Assembly (NCBI RefSeq): GCF_002902345.1
Contig: NZ_PPQB01000005.1
Location: forward strand, 360,153 to 395,705
DNA length: 35,553 nucleotides
Source: Staphylococcus arlettae
GTDB lineage: Bacteria; Bacillota; Bacilli; Staphylococcales; Staphylococcaceae
Reading direction: 5' to 3'
Shown piece after piece: positions 1 to 7,784 of this stretch (position 1 is its first letter; each line of letters begins with the position of its first letter). Under the pieces are notes generated by a model. That model saw only the letters and a program-made list of their open reading frames with translations. It was not told the origin of the DNA and did no database searches. Position numbers and translations under genes: made by a program.

Positions 1-48
1 TTAACTTTTCACGGTGTGTGTGAAACTTGCCAATCAAAAGAAAAGTAA
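1..48 (+). CDS. fur: Fur family iron-responsive repressor, C-terminal end (partial)
   Basis: Only the last 15 codons are present, in frame 1, ending in TAA at 46-48. The peptide contains a CETC (CxxC) pair followed by a short polar tail. Fur-type metalloregulators carry such a C-terminal CxxC as part of a structural zinc site, and S. aureus Fur, as I recall it, ends in a very similar GVCESCQ stretch. The following gene is xerD, which is the staphylococcal order. Fur represses iron-uptake genes when loaded with Fe2+; none of the DNA-binding domain is visible here. The assignment rests on the short tail plus gene order. Confidence 0.75.
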   Translation, partial: LTFHGVCETCQSKEK

Positions 49-79
49 ATCACAACCACTTAAATGTTGAGGTGTGAAT

Positions 80-967
80 ATGGAAACAATCAAAGATGAA
101 TACTTGAAATTCATACAGTTAGAGAAGGGCTTAAGTAGTAATACTATAGGCGCTTACCGTAGGGACCTAAATAAATACATTACATATCTACAAGATCATA
201 AAATTACACATATAGACTTTGTAGATCGTCAAACTTTACAACAATGTTTAGGTTTTTTGCATGATGAAGGTGCATCAACAAAATCATTAGCAAGATTTAT
301 TTCAACCGTACGTAGCTTTCATCAATTTGCTTTAAGAGAGAAATATGCCGCAAAAGACCCTACTGTTCTTATTGAAACGCCTAAGTATGATCGAAAATTA
401 CCTGACGTACTTGCAGTAGATGAAATTTTAAGATTGTTAGATGCTCCTGATTTAAGTAAAAATAATGGTTATCGAGATCGAACGATATTGGAATTATTGT
501 ATGCTACTGGTATGCGAGTTACAGAATTAATTGATTTAGAGGTTGAAAATGTTAATTTAATTATGGGATTTGTCAAAGTGTTTGGCAAAGGAGGCAAAGA
601 ACGTATTGTCCCTTTAGGAGATACAGTAATTGGCTACTTATCTACATATCTTGAAACAGTTAGACCACAATTGTTAAAAACAACTGTAACTAACGCTTTG
701 TTTCTGAATTTACATGGCAAGCCTTTGTCACGCCAAGGTATATGGAAAATGATAAAACAAAACGGCATCAAAGCTAATATTAATAAAACTTTAACTCCTC
801 ATACGATGCGCCATTCATTTGCAACGCATCTTTTAGAAAATGGTGCTGATTTACGTGCCGTACAAGAAATGTTAGGGCACTCGGATATATCAACCACACA
901 ATTATATACGCACGTGTCAAAATCACAAATTCGTAAAATGTATAATGAATTTCATCCAAGAGCATAA
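80..967 (+). CDS. xerD: Site-specific tyrosine recombinase XerD
   Basis: This 295-aa tyrosine recombinase acts with XerC at dif to resolve chromosome dimers at division. It has an N-terminal SAM-like core-binding domain (about 1-90) and a C-terminal catalytic domain. The catalytic residues visible are Arg146 (GMRVTEL), His241 and Arg244 (HTMRHSFATH), His267 (LGHSD) and the nucleophile Tyr276 (QLYTHVS). An in-frame GTG at 74 overlaps the ribosome binding site GAGGTG (69-74), so the ATG at 80 is chosen; it gives the usual XerD length of about 295 aa. The gene lies 31 bp after fur and ends in a strong bidirectional terminator. XerC is the closest alternative, but length and position favour XerD. 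Confidence 0.95.
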   Translation: METIKDEYLKFIQLEKGLSSNTIGAYRRDLNKYITYLQDHKITHIDFVDRQTLQQCLGFLHDEGASTKSLARFISTVRSFHQFALREKYAAKDPTVLIETPKYDRKLPDVLAVDEILRLLDAPDLSKNNGYRDRTILELLYATGMRVTELIDLEVENVNLIMGFVKVFGKGGKERIVPLGDTVIGYLSTYLETVRPQLLKTTVTNALFLNLHGKPLSRQGIWKMIKQNGIKANINKTLTPHTMRHSFATHLLENGADLRAVQEMLGHSDISTTQLYTHVSKSQIRKMYNEFHPRA

Positions 968-972
968 CAATT

Positions 973-1012
973 AAAAATCCACAAGCACTGAAAACAGCGC
1001 TTGTGGATTTTT
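973..1012. terminator. Bidirectional terminator between xerD and the DUF309 gene
   Basis: A perfect 14-bp stem (973-986 with 999-1012) encloses a 12-nt loop, with an A-run on the left and a T-run on the right. It can therefore terminate both xerD (+) and the convergent DUF309 gene (-), whose stop codon lies inside the right arm at 1011. Confidence 0.9.
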
Positions 1013-1520
1013 AATTGAAACCGTGTAATTTTCGTTGTTGCAAAGCTTGCTTTCTAGCAGCAATTACTTCTGAACGATCACGTTTTATATGATGATGAAC
1101 AATATAGTCGTCATCAATTACATACGGTGTCACTATATAATTGGGAAATTGTTGGATTATCTGTTGCTCAAACGCAGTGTTAAGGGGTAAATGGACAGGC
1201 GCAAAAGGCTGCTCTTGACCCACGTTATCTATCATATTTTGAACTAATGATTTATAGGTAGTTATATCTAAGCCTAAATCTGGTTTAATATTAACTGCAT
1301 TTATTACGGACAATGCCTTTATAAATGATCGTTTTGCTCCTATTAAATTGCCTCTACGATAATGATAACAACCTGTAGAAAATAATATTAAACTAACAAT
1401 TGCATCATTTTTATTAAAATGGGGATTTTCTTTCCACGCTTCTTCTAAAATATCATGACATAAAAAATAATGTTGTTCAGTATGAAATTGAAAATAAAAT
1501 AATTTCAATGCTTCTTTCAT
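1011..1520 (-). CDS. DUF309 family protein (YpuF-like), unknown function
   Basis: A 169-aa protein with the DUF309 signature CHDILEEAWK near residue 25 and a helical GCYHYRRGN segment, resembling B. subtilis YpuF, which also lies next to scpA. No function is established. The ATG at 1520 is preceded by GGAG with 8-9 nt spacing. An upstream in-frame TTG at 1535 overlaps that GGAG and is unlikely. No signal peptide or membrane segment is seen, so it is probably cytoplasmic. It is transcribed divergently from scpA across a 92-bp gap and convergently with xerD. Confidence 0.85.
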   Translation of the reverse strand: MKEALKLFYFQFHTEQHYFLCHDILEEAWKENPHFNKNDAIVSLILFSTGCYHYRRGNLIGAKRSFIKALSVINAVNIKPDLGLDITTYKSLVQNMIDNVGQEQPFAPVHLPLNTAFEQQIIQQFPNYIVTPYVIDDDYIVHHHIKRDRSEVIAARKQALQQRKLHGFN

Positions 1521-1557
1521 TTTATATCGCTCCAAAATTTAATGTTCTTTGTAAACA

Positions 1558-1566
1558 TGGTATAAT
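1558..1566 (+). promoter_or_regulatory. Extended -10 promoter of scpA-scpB-rluB
   Basis: TATAAT at 1561-1566 is preceded by TGG (1558-1560), forming a TGN extended -10. The -35 region, about TTTAAT at 1538-1543, is poor. It sits 47 bp before the scpA start in the gap with the divergent DUF309 gene. Confidence 0.65.
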
Positions 1567-1612
1567 ATTTTAGTGAATTACGCACATAACTTGCAATATG
1601 AGGTAGATAAAA

Positions 1613-2347
1613 ATGTATGAAGTGAAATTAGATGCTTTTAACGGACCTTTAGATTTGTTATTACATCTTATCCAAAAATTTGAAATAGATATTTATGATA
1701 TTCCTATGAAGTCTTTAACAGAGCAATATATGCAATATATTCATGCAATGAACCAATTAGAAATCAATGTTGCAAGTGAATATCTCGTTATGGCCTCCGA
1801 ATTATTAATGATTAAAAGTAAATTATTATTACCACAAACTGAAACAGAAATTGAATTAGAAGATGATCCCCGTGAAGATTTAGTTGGACGTTTGATTGAA
1901 TACCAAAATTATAAAGAGTATACAGAACTGTTAAACTCTAAAAAGGCAGAACGTACTTGCTATTTTTCAAAACATCCAACTGATTTATCTCATTTAGAGC
2001 GCAATGAAACGTGGGATAGCAAACAAACTATTGATTTAACAGAACTTATTATTGCATATCAAAAAGTAAAAAATAGAATCGCTTTTCAAACACCTAAGAC
2101 TGTAGACATACATAAAGAAACTTTCACAATTCAACAAGCAACAACGCAAGTACAATCAAGATTGCAACAAGAACAGTCATTCAATTTTTTTAGCTTATTT
2201 AATTTTACCGAACCCGTAGAAATGGTCGTTACACACTTTTTAGCAATATTGGAAATGTCAAAATCGGGAATTATAAATATAGAACAAACAAAAAGTTTTG
2301 AAGATATTCACATTATAAGGGGGGTAAACTATGGCATTAACGGATAA
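1613..2347 (+). CDS. scpA: Segregation and condensation protein ScpA (kleisin)
   Basis: This 244-aa kleisin bridges the SMC heads and, with ScpB, forms the bacterial condensin that organises newly replicated chromosomes. The N-terminal stretch [14 protein letters not shown] is the typical ScpA opening, and a [13 protein letters not shown] helix follows near residue 65. The middle is helical and acidic, and the C-terminus is a winged-helix-type segment that binds the SMC cap. The start is an ATG with a GAGGTAG ribosome binding site. It heads a tight operon, overlapping scpB by 17 bp, which suggests translational coupling. Confidence 0.95.
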   Translation: MYEVKLDAFNGPLDLLLHLIQKFEIDIYDIPMKSLTEQYMQYIHAMNQLEINVASEYLVMASELLMIKSKLLLPQTETEIELEDDPREDLVGRLIEYQNYKEYTELLNSKKAERTCYFSKHPTDLSHLERNETWDSKQTIDLTELIIAYQKVKNRIAFQTPKTVDIHKETFTIQQATTQVQSRLQQEQSFNFFSLFNFTEPVEMVVTHFLAILEMSKSGIINIEQTKSFEDIHIIRGVNYGING

Positions 2348-2879
2348 AGGCATCTTAGAAGCCCTGTTATATACAGCTGGTGATGAAGGCCTCGAGACTA
2401 AACAACTAATTGAAATTTTGGAAATTACAGAAGATCAATTAACAACGTTAATCAATAATTATGAGTCAGAAGGTCTGATGATTCAAAAATTTGGGACGAC
2501 ATATGTCTTAACAACACAAAAAGCTGCTGCGCATTATATCGAAAAACTAATCGAACAAAAATCAAATATGAAATTATCACAAGCTGCTATGGAAGTGTTG
2601 TCTATTATAGCTTACAACCAACCCCTTACACGTGGAGACATTGAAATGATTAGAGGTATTAACTCTGATGGTGCAGTTAAAACACTCATTGCAAGAGGAA
2701 TCATCGAGGCAAAAGACGAAGATAATTCACGTAGCCAACAACTCTATACTACAGATTTATTTTTAAATGTCTTTGGTTTAGAAAGTTTAGAAGCTTTACC
2801 TACAACAGATGAAGAAGACGAAGAAATAGAAGAATTTTTCAGTAATTTAGTTAACCAAAAAGGAGAATATAATGAGTAA
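2331..2879 (+). CDS. scpB: Segregation and condensation protein ScpB
   Basis: This 182-aa partner of ScpA in the SMC condensin complex contains two winged-helix domains. Recognisable elements are the [15 protein letters not shown] opening, the [20 protein letters not shown] motif around residues 85-105, and an acidic C-terminal tail rich in D and E. The ribosome binding site GGGGGG lies inside the 3' end of scpA, and the scpB stop overlaps the rluB start by 8 bp. scpA, scpB and rluB are therefore very probably one transcript. Confidence 0.95.
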   Translation: MALTDKGILEALLYTAGDEGLETKQLIEILEITEDQLTTLINNYESEGLMIQKFGTTYVLTTQKAAAHYIEKLIEQKSNMKLSQAAMEVLSIIAYNQPLTRGDIEMIRGINSDGAVKTLIARGIIEAKDEDNSRSQQLYTTDLFLNVFGLESLEALPTTDEEDEEIEEFFSNLVNQKGEYNE

Positions 2880-3606
2880 AGAGTTAGAAAGATTACAAAA
2901 ACGTATTGCAAATAGTGGTTATACATCACGCCGTAAAGCAGAAACATTAATAGTTGAAGGCAAAGTTAAAGTTAATGGAACAGTAACTGATGAGTTAGGA
3001 ACAAAAGTAAAACCATCTGACGTCATAGAAGTAGAAGGTATTAAATTAGAGCAAGAAGACAAGCTTTATATTTTATTTTATAAACCATCACAAGTCATAA
3101 CAAGCGTCTCTGATGATAAAGGCCGTACAGTTGTTACTGATTATTTCAAAGAACTTGATACGCGTATTTATCCAGTAGGCCGATTAGACTATGATACTTC
3201 AGGGCTATTATTACTGACAAATGATGGTGAATTTACCAATTTGATGACGCATCCTAGATACAAAATTCAAAAAAAATATGTTGCTAAACTTAAAGGCTAC
3301 TTAATGCGTGAAGAAGTAAAAGCATTAGAAAAAGGTATTATGCTTGAAGATGGTTTAACTCAACCGGCAATCGTTAAAGTTAAAAATCAAGACAAAGAAA
3401 AGAATACAACATTAGTAGAAATTACTATTGCAGAAGGTAGAAATCGTCAAGTAAGACGTATGTTTGAACACTTTGGTCATACAATAAGCAAACTACAAAG
3501 AATTGAATTTGGACCGCTCAATTTGAAAGGCTTAAATGCAGGTGAAGGTCGTGTCATGACACCTCATGAAGTTAAAACTATACGTCACATGGCAGAAAAC
3601 GGCTAA
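2872..3606 (+). CDS. rluB: Ribosomal large-subunit pseudouridine synthase RluB-type
   Basis: A 244-aa RsuA/RluB/RluE/RluF family enzyme that converts a uridine in 23S rRNA (position 2605 in E. coli numbering for RluB) to pseudouridine. The N-terminal S4 RNA-binding domain (about 2-60) begins [18 protein letters not shown]. The catalytic motif [18 protein letters not shown] holds the catalytic Asp near residue 106, and a basic [13 protein letters not shown] motif lies near 190. The start has AAAGGAG upstream and overlaps scpB. RsuA (16S) is the main alternative, but length and neighbourhood match the Firmicute RluB (B. subtilis ypuL). Confidence 0.92.
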   Translation: MSKELERLQKRIANSGYTSRRKAETLIVEGKVKVNGTVTDELGTKVKPSDVIEVEGIKLEQEDKLYILFYKPSQVITSVSDDKGRTVVTDYFKELDTRIYPVGRLDYDTSGLLLLTNDGEFTNLMTHPRYKIQKKYVAKLKGYLMREEVKALEKGIMLEDGLTQPAIVKVKNQDKEKNTTLVEITIAEGRNRQVRRMFEHFGHTISKLQRIEFGPLNLKGLNAGEGRVMTPHEVKTIRHMAENG

Positions 3607-3645
3607 TTAATGTGACTAATCTATGACATTAGCTAAATCTTTGAG

Positions 3646-3682
3646 AAAAACTTCACAAACTTGTTCTGTTTGTGAAGTTTTT
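3646..3682 (+). terminator. Terminator of the scpA-scpB-rluB operon
   Basis: A perfect 15-bp stem (3646-3660 with 3668-3682) has a 7-nt loop and ends in TTTTT, 39 bp after the rluB stop and just before the srrA promoter. Confidence 0.9.
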
Positions 3683-3694
3683 CGTTAATTACTG

Positions 3695-3703
3695 TGATAT
3701 AAT
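3695..3703 (+). promoter_or_regulatory. Extended -10 promoter of srrAB
   Basis: TATAAT at 3698-3703 is preceded by TGA (3695-3697). No good -35 hexamer is seen 16-18 bp upstream because that stretch is the T-rich tail of the preceding terminator. It lies 42 bp before the chosen srrA start. Confidence 0.6.
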
Positions 3704-3745
3704 ACAATTAAATTATAAAGTAATCATGTGTGGGAGGTATTAAAC

Positions 3746-4471
3746 ATGCCAAACGAAATACTCATCGTAGATGATGAGGATAGAATCAGAAGATTATTAA
3801 AATTATACTTAGAAAGAGAGTCTTTTGAAATTCATGAAGCGAAAGATGGTAAAGAAGCATTGGAAATGGCTATTCACCATGACTATGCTTGTATCTTATT
3901 AGATTTAATGTTGCCAGAAATGGATGGTATAACTGTCGCTTCTCGACTAAGAGAATATAAGGAAACACCTATTATAATGCTTACTGCTAAAGGCGAAGAA
4001 ACGAATCGTGTTGAAGGCTTTGAATCTGGTGCAGATGATTACATTGTTAAACCATTTTCACCTCGCGAAGTTGTATTACGTGTCAAAGCATTGCTGAGAC
4101 GTACTCAAGTAGCACACACAGAACAAAGTGAACCACATGCTAAGGATTTGATTGAATTTGATCATCTGGTGATAGATAATGATGCACATCGTGTTTTAGC
4201 TGATGACAAAGAAGTGAATTTAACACCTAAAGAGTATGAATTATTAATCTTTCTCGCTAAAACTCCAAATAAAGTTTTTGATCGTGAACAACTATTAAAA
4301 GAAGTTTGGCATTATGAATTTTATGGAGATTTACGAACTGTAGATACTCATGTCAAACGTCTTAGAGAGAAATTGAATCGTGTCTCTAACGATGCGGCTC
4401 ATATGATTCAAACTGTGTGGGGTGTAGGCTATAAATTTGAGGTACAAACAGACAATGAATCGACTGAATAA
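3746..4471 (+). CDS. srrA: Response regulator SrrA (ResD-like)
   Basis: A 241-aa OmpR/PhoB-class response regulator. The receiver domain (about 1-120) has the acidic pair in ILIVDDEDR, the phosphoacceptor Asp53 (LLDLMLPEMDG), a Thr in MLTAKG and a Lys in VKPFSP. A winged-helix DNA-binding domain follows (about 135-233, with LTPKEYELL and RTVDTHVKRLREKL). SrrA controls respiratory, fermentative and nitrosative-stress genes in staphylococci, and ResD is the Bacillus equivalent. The ATG at 3746 is chosen because GGGAGG (3732-3737) sits just upstream; an upstream in-frame GTG at 3728 lies before that site. It overlaps srrB by 17 bp. Confidence 0.95.
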   Translation: MPNEILIVDDEDRIRRLLKLYLERESFEIHEAKDGKEALEMAIHHDYACILLDLMLPEMDGITVASRLREYKETPIIMLTAKGEETNRVEGFESGADDYIVKPFSPREVVLRVKALLRRTQVAHTEQSEPHAKDLIEFDHLVIDNDAHRVLADDKEVNLTPKEYELLIFLAKTPNKVFDREQLLKEVWHYEFYGDLRTVDTHVKRLREKLNRVSNDAAHMIQTVWGVGYKFEVQTDNESTE

Positions 4472-6203
4472 TGTTGTCATAAAACTGTGGTTAACTATTA
4501 TCTTTATAGTAACGACAGTTTTAATTTTATTAAGTGCCGCTCTCATCACTTTTATTCAATCATACTTCACACAAGAAACTGAAAACTCTTTACTTGAGGA
4601 CGCTAAACAAATTAGCCAACTTGTCGCAGATTCCGATAATAAAGACATTGCTATTGAACATAGTCGCAAGTTAATTGAAGGACCAGTGGGCTTAATTATT
4701 ATGCCTGATAAAGACAAAGCACAATCCAATAAAAATCAAATCAAAAAACAAATGTATGAAATTATACAAACAGACAAAGACTATCAACAAGTATTTGATG
4801 ACGGTAAACAAAAATCTGAACATATTAATATTACCGTTAATGGAAAACAACGTACTTATGTGCTTATTGGCTATCCAACTCAGCATATTAATGGCCAGTC
4901 GGACAGTAAATATAGCGGTGTATTCATCTATCAAGACTTAAAAAGTATAGAAGAAACAAATAATGCTATTACTGTCATTATTCTTATTATTGCTGTTATT
5001 TTTCTTGCTATTACTACTGTCTTTGCGTTCTTTTTATCTTCAAGAATCACTGAGCCATTAAGACAGTTACAAACACAAGCACTTAAAGTATCACAAGGCG
5101 AGTATACCCAAACGCCTCCAGTAAATTCCAAAGATGAAATAGGCGAGCTATCACGCGCATTCAACACAATGAGTTCTGAAATTCGACAACATATCGAGGC
5201 TTTATCATCTTCCAAAAATATTAGAGATAGTCTCATTAACTCTATGGTTGAGGGTGTTTTAGGTTTTAATGATAAACGAGAAGTTATTCTGTCTAATGAA
5301 ATGGCTCGAGATATTATTCACTCTATGGATGAATACAGCTCAGAAAAACTAGATCAACAAAATGAGCGAACATTAAGAAATAAAACGACACAATTTGAAG
5401 AATATGAAATTAACACCCGTTATTTTGTTATAATAATGAGTTATATTGAACAAATTCAACCTGATGGCCGCAGTGGTATCGTTGCTATTATTCGTGATAT
5501 GACTAATGAGCATAATTTAGATCAAATGAAAAAAGATTTTATCGCTAATGTATCACACGAATTACGAACACCAATCTCACTGCTTCAAGGTTATACTGAG
5601 TCCATAGTCGACGGTATCGTAACTGAACCTGAAGAAATTAAAGAGTCATTATCTATTGTATTGGATGAAACTAATCGTTTAAACAGATTAGTCAATGAGT
5701 TGTTAAATGTTGCACGTATGGATGCAGAAGGTTTAACAGTCGAAAAAGAGCTACATTCTATAGATGAGTTATTAGAAAAAATGCAACAAAAATATAAACA
5801 ACAAGCAATTGATTTGCAATTAGAAATGTATTTAAATGCTAACACTGGTGGTCAATATTGGTTATTTGATTTAGATCGAATTGAACAAGTACTGACAAAC
5901 TTAATTGACAATGCTACTCGTTACACTGAACCAGGTGATGTTATTACTATTAATTATGGCGAAACTGACACTGAAGATATCTTATATATCAATGATTCAG
6001 GTACAGGTATCGCACCTGAACATTTAAACCAAGTATTCGATCGATTTTATAAAGTTGATACATCTAGAAAGCGTGGTAAACAAGGTACTGGTTTAGGCTT
6101 ATTTATTTGTAAAATGATTATCGAAGAACATGGTGGTAACATATCAGTAAAAAGCGAACTAGGCGTTGGAACAACGTTTATCATTAAATTACCTAAAGCA
6201 TAA
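4455..6203 (+). CDS. srrB: Sensor histidine kinase SrrB (ResE-like)
   Basis: A 582-aa membrane sensor kinase that phosphorylates SrrA. Domains in order: TM1 (about 9-32), an extracytoplasmic sensor region (about 33-165), TM2 (about 168-195), HAMP, a PAS-like region (about 255-345), HisKA with phospho-acceptor His368 (ANVSHELRTP), and HATPase_c with N box NLIDNATRYT, G1 DSGTGIAPEH and G2 GTGLGLFI. The ATG at 4455 follows GAGGT at 4439 inside srrA. The only cysteine in the whole protein is Cys552, in FICKM. The C-terminal region lacks the two cysteines reported as a disulfide switch in S. aureus SrrB. Confidence 0.95.
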   Translation: MNRLNNVVIKLWLTIIFIVTTVLILLSAALITFIQSYFTQETENSLLEDAKQISQLVADSDNKDIAIEHSRKLIEGPVGLIIMPDKDKAQSNKNQIKKQMYEIIQTDKDYQQVFDDGKQKSEHINITVNGKQRTYVLIGYPTQHINGQSDSKYSGVFIYQDLKSIEETNNAITVIILIIAVIFLAITTVFAFFLSSRITEPLRQLQTQALKVSQGEYTQTPPVNSKDEIGELSRAFNTMSSEIRQHIEALSSSKNIRDSLINSMVEGVLGFNDKREVILSNEMARDIIHSMDEYSSEKLDQQNERTLRNKTTQFEEYEINTRYFVIIMSYIEQIQPDGRSGIVAIIRDMTNEHNLDQMKKDFIANVSHELRTPISLLQGYTESIVDGIVTEPEEIKESLSIVLDETNRLNRLVNELLNVARMDAEGLTVEKELHSIDELLEKMQQKYKQQAIDLQLEMYLNANTGGQYWLFDLDRIEQVLTNLIDNATRYTEPGDVITINYGETDTEDILYINDSGTGIAPEHLNQVFDRFYKVDTSRKRGKQGTGLGLFICKMIIEEHGGNISVKSELGVGTTFIIKLPKA

Positions 6204-6233
6204 TTAATTATTAATCTATCTTGAGCAATAGTA

Positions 6234-6262
6234 TTGTTTTTAACCGAGTAATAAGCTATGAT
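6234..6262 (+). promoter_or_regulatory. Promoter of the FMN riboswitch-ribU transcript
   Basis: TTGTTT (6234-6239) and TATGAT (6257-6262) are separated by 17 bp, which is near-consensus for sigma-A. Transcription would begin near 6269, just ahead of the aptamer. Confidence 0.65.
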
Positions 6263-6285
6263 ATATCTATAAAATTTGTATATTC

Positions 6286-6414
6286 ATCTTCGGGGTAGGG
6301 TGCAAATCCCAACCGGCAGTAATCAAAGCCTGCGACCCATATTGTTGTTTTTAGACAATATGGCTGATCTAGTGAAAATCTAGAGCCGACAGTAAAGTCT
6401 GGATGGGAGAAGAT
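6286..6414 (+). promoter_or_regulatory. FMN riboswitch (RFN element) upstream of ribU
   Basis: The aptamer opens with ATCTTC (6286-6291) and closes with GAAGAT (6409-6414), forming P1. Between them are the conserved RFN blocks: GGGGTAGGGTG with CCCAACCGGCAGTA, the AGCCTGCGA segment, a variable hairpin (AATATTG arms around 6338-6362), a TGATCTAGTGAAAATCTAGAGCCGACAGT-type block, and AGTCTGGATGGGAG. FMN binding normally shuts down riboflavin synthesis or uptake genes. Downstream, GGAGGA (6415-6420) can pair with TCCTCC (6445-6450), and the same TCCTCC could instead pair with the ribU ribosome binding site GGAAGGAG (6470-6477). That arrangement suggests translational control, which is an inference. 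Confidence 0.95.
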
Positions 6415-6488
6415 GGAGGATTTAGGCATTTTATTTAGCATTTTTCCTCCTATTCGAAGTAAGATGAATGGAAGGAGAAAACTAAATA

Positions 6489-7034
6489 ATGCGTAATAAT
6501 CAAAAAGAGCTTATCACTATAAGTATGTTAAGTGCGGTAGCGTTTATTTTAACTTTTTTAAAGTTTCCTATACCATTTCTGCCACCGTATTTAACATTAG
6601 ATATAAGTGATGTACCTGCACTATTAGCAACTTTCACACTTGGACCTGTAGCAGGTATCATTGTAGAGTTTGTTAAAAATTTACTTAATTTCTTATTTAA
6701 TATTGGGGATCCAATTGGTCCTATGGCAAACTTTTTTGCAGCAACATCATTTTTAGTGGTTGCTTATCTTGTAGCTAAAAATAAACATAATACTAAATCC
6801 TTAATTATTGGATTAATCAGTGGCACAATTGCTATGACTATAGTCTTAAGTATACTCAATTACTTTGTATTGTTGCCACTATATGGCATGATAATGAATT
6901 TAACAGACATTATGCATAATTTGAAAATTATTATTGTTTCTGGTGTTATACCATTCAATATTATTAAAGGTATTGTAATTTCAATTATCTTTATCTTATT
7001 ATATCGTCGTCTTAGTAAAGTGATAGAATCATAA
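6489..7034 (+). CDS. ribU: Riboflavin ECF transporter, substrate-specific S component RibU
   Basis: A 181-aa integral membrane protein with about six hydrophobic segments. The opening has KELITISMLSAVAFILTFLKFP, then the conserved LTLDISDVPALLATF and GPVAGIIVEFVKNLLNFL motifs of RibU/FmnP. It binds riboflavin and works with the shared EcfA/EcfA'/EcfT energising module, which is not in this window. The FMN riboswitch directly upstream independently supports a flavin-related role. The ATG follows GGAAGGAG at about 11 nt. It is a single-gene transcript ended by a long hairpin. Confidence 0.95.
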   Translation: MRNNQKELITISMLSAVAFILTFLKFPIPFLPPYLTLDISDVPALLATFTLGPVAGIIVEFVKNLLNFLFNIGDPIGPMANFFAATSFLVVAYLVAKNKHNTKSLIIGLISGTIAMTIVLSILNYFVLLPLYGMIMNLTDIMHNLKIIIVSGVIPFNIIKGIVISIIFILLYRRLSKVIES

Positions 7035-7066
7035 AAAGTGCACGGGATATAAATATTTCTGACTAA

Positions 7067-7117
7067 AAAATAAACGTCAATTTCTATTAAGAAGATATAG
7101 AAATTGACGTTTATTTT
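7067..7117. terminator. Long bidirectional terminator after ribU
   Basis: Perfect 21-bp arms (7067-7087 with 7097-7117) flank a 9-nt loop, A-rich on the left and T-rich on the right. It would end ribU and also any transcript arriving from the fer side on the minus strand. Confidence 0.9.
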
Positions 7118-7167
7118 AGTTTTATGAAATTTTCTAGCTCGCTGTACTATTTTCTTTCGTATATATA

Positions 7168-7387
7168 TTACCATTTAGGAACACCAAATTTTACTTTATG
7201 GTAGTGATTTTGAAATGTGCTGACGCCCGGAGGAATAGTATAAGTGAGAGACTACAGGCTCGAACCATACCCTAGGCAAGCATGCACGGTCAAAATCGTA
7301 GGTTTTAAATATAAGAGGAGACTGGAACGAATCAATGTTGTCCCAGCCTCCTCTTATTTTGAGAATAAGGATTTACGTCCCATTCTC
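7168..7387 (-). repeat. Structured intergenic block, probable dispersed staphylococcal repeat
   Basis: Most of the 391-bp non-coding stretch between ribU and fer lies here. On the minus strand, downstream of fer, there are in order: a hairpin (7361-7387, GAGAAT/ATTCTC arms plus an inner GGA/TCC pair); a longer hairpin (7311-7357) beginning ATAAGAGGAGGCTGGGACA; a GC-richer block (about 7210-7300) with GACCGTGCATGC, CCTAGG and GGTTCGAGCC; and a 27-codon open stretch without a start codon that ends HKVKFGVPKW at a TAA (7168-7170). The AGGCTGGGACA hairpin resembles a repeat I recall from many staphylococcal intergenic regions. Its boundaries are a guess. No gene is called. Confidence 0.5.
7311..7357 (-). 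terminator. Hairpin downstream of fer (minus strand)
   Basis: Arms 7311-7325 and 7343-7357 form a 15-bp stem with a single discordant position. That position is a G-U wobble in the minus-strand RNA but an A-C mismatch in the plus-strand RNA. Further GGAC/GTTC pairing extends it. This asymmetry suggests that the minus strand, read from fer, is the functional one. The U-tract after the stem is weak. Confidence 0.55.
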
Positions 7388-7425
7388 AATTCTTACCGTG
7401 ATTGTCAATCGTCATCAACAAGCAC

Positions 7426-7761
<336 letters not shown>

Positions 7762-7784
7762 TTAATAAATAAGAGGAGTAAAAC

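Noticed and set aside
6256..6441. Minus-strand frame over the FMN riboswitch
   Set aside because: The region is fully explained by the aptamer, whose conserved blocks are on the plus strand.
7248..7275. GGTTCGAGCC as the T-arm of a tRNA (minus strand)
   Set aside because: No acceptor, D or anticodon stems could be built around it, so it is not a tRNA.
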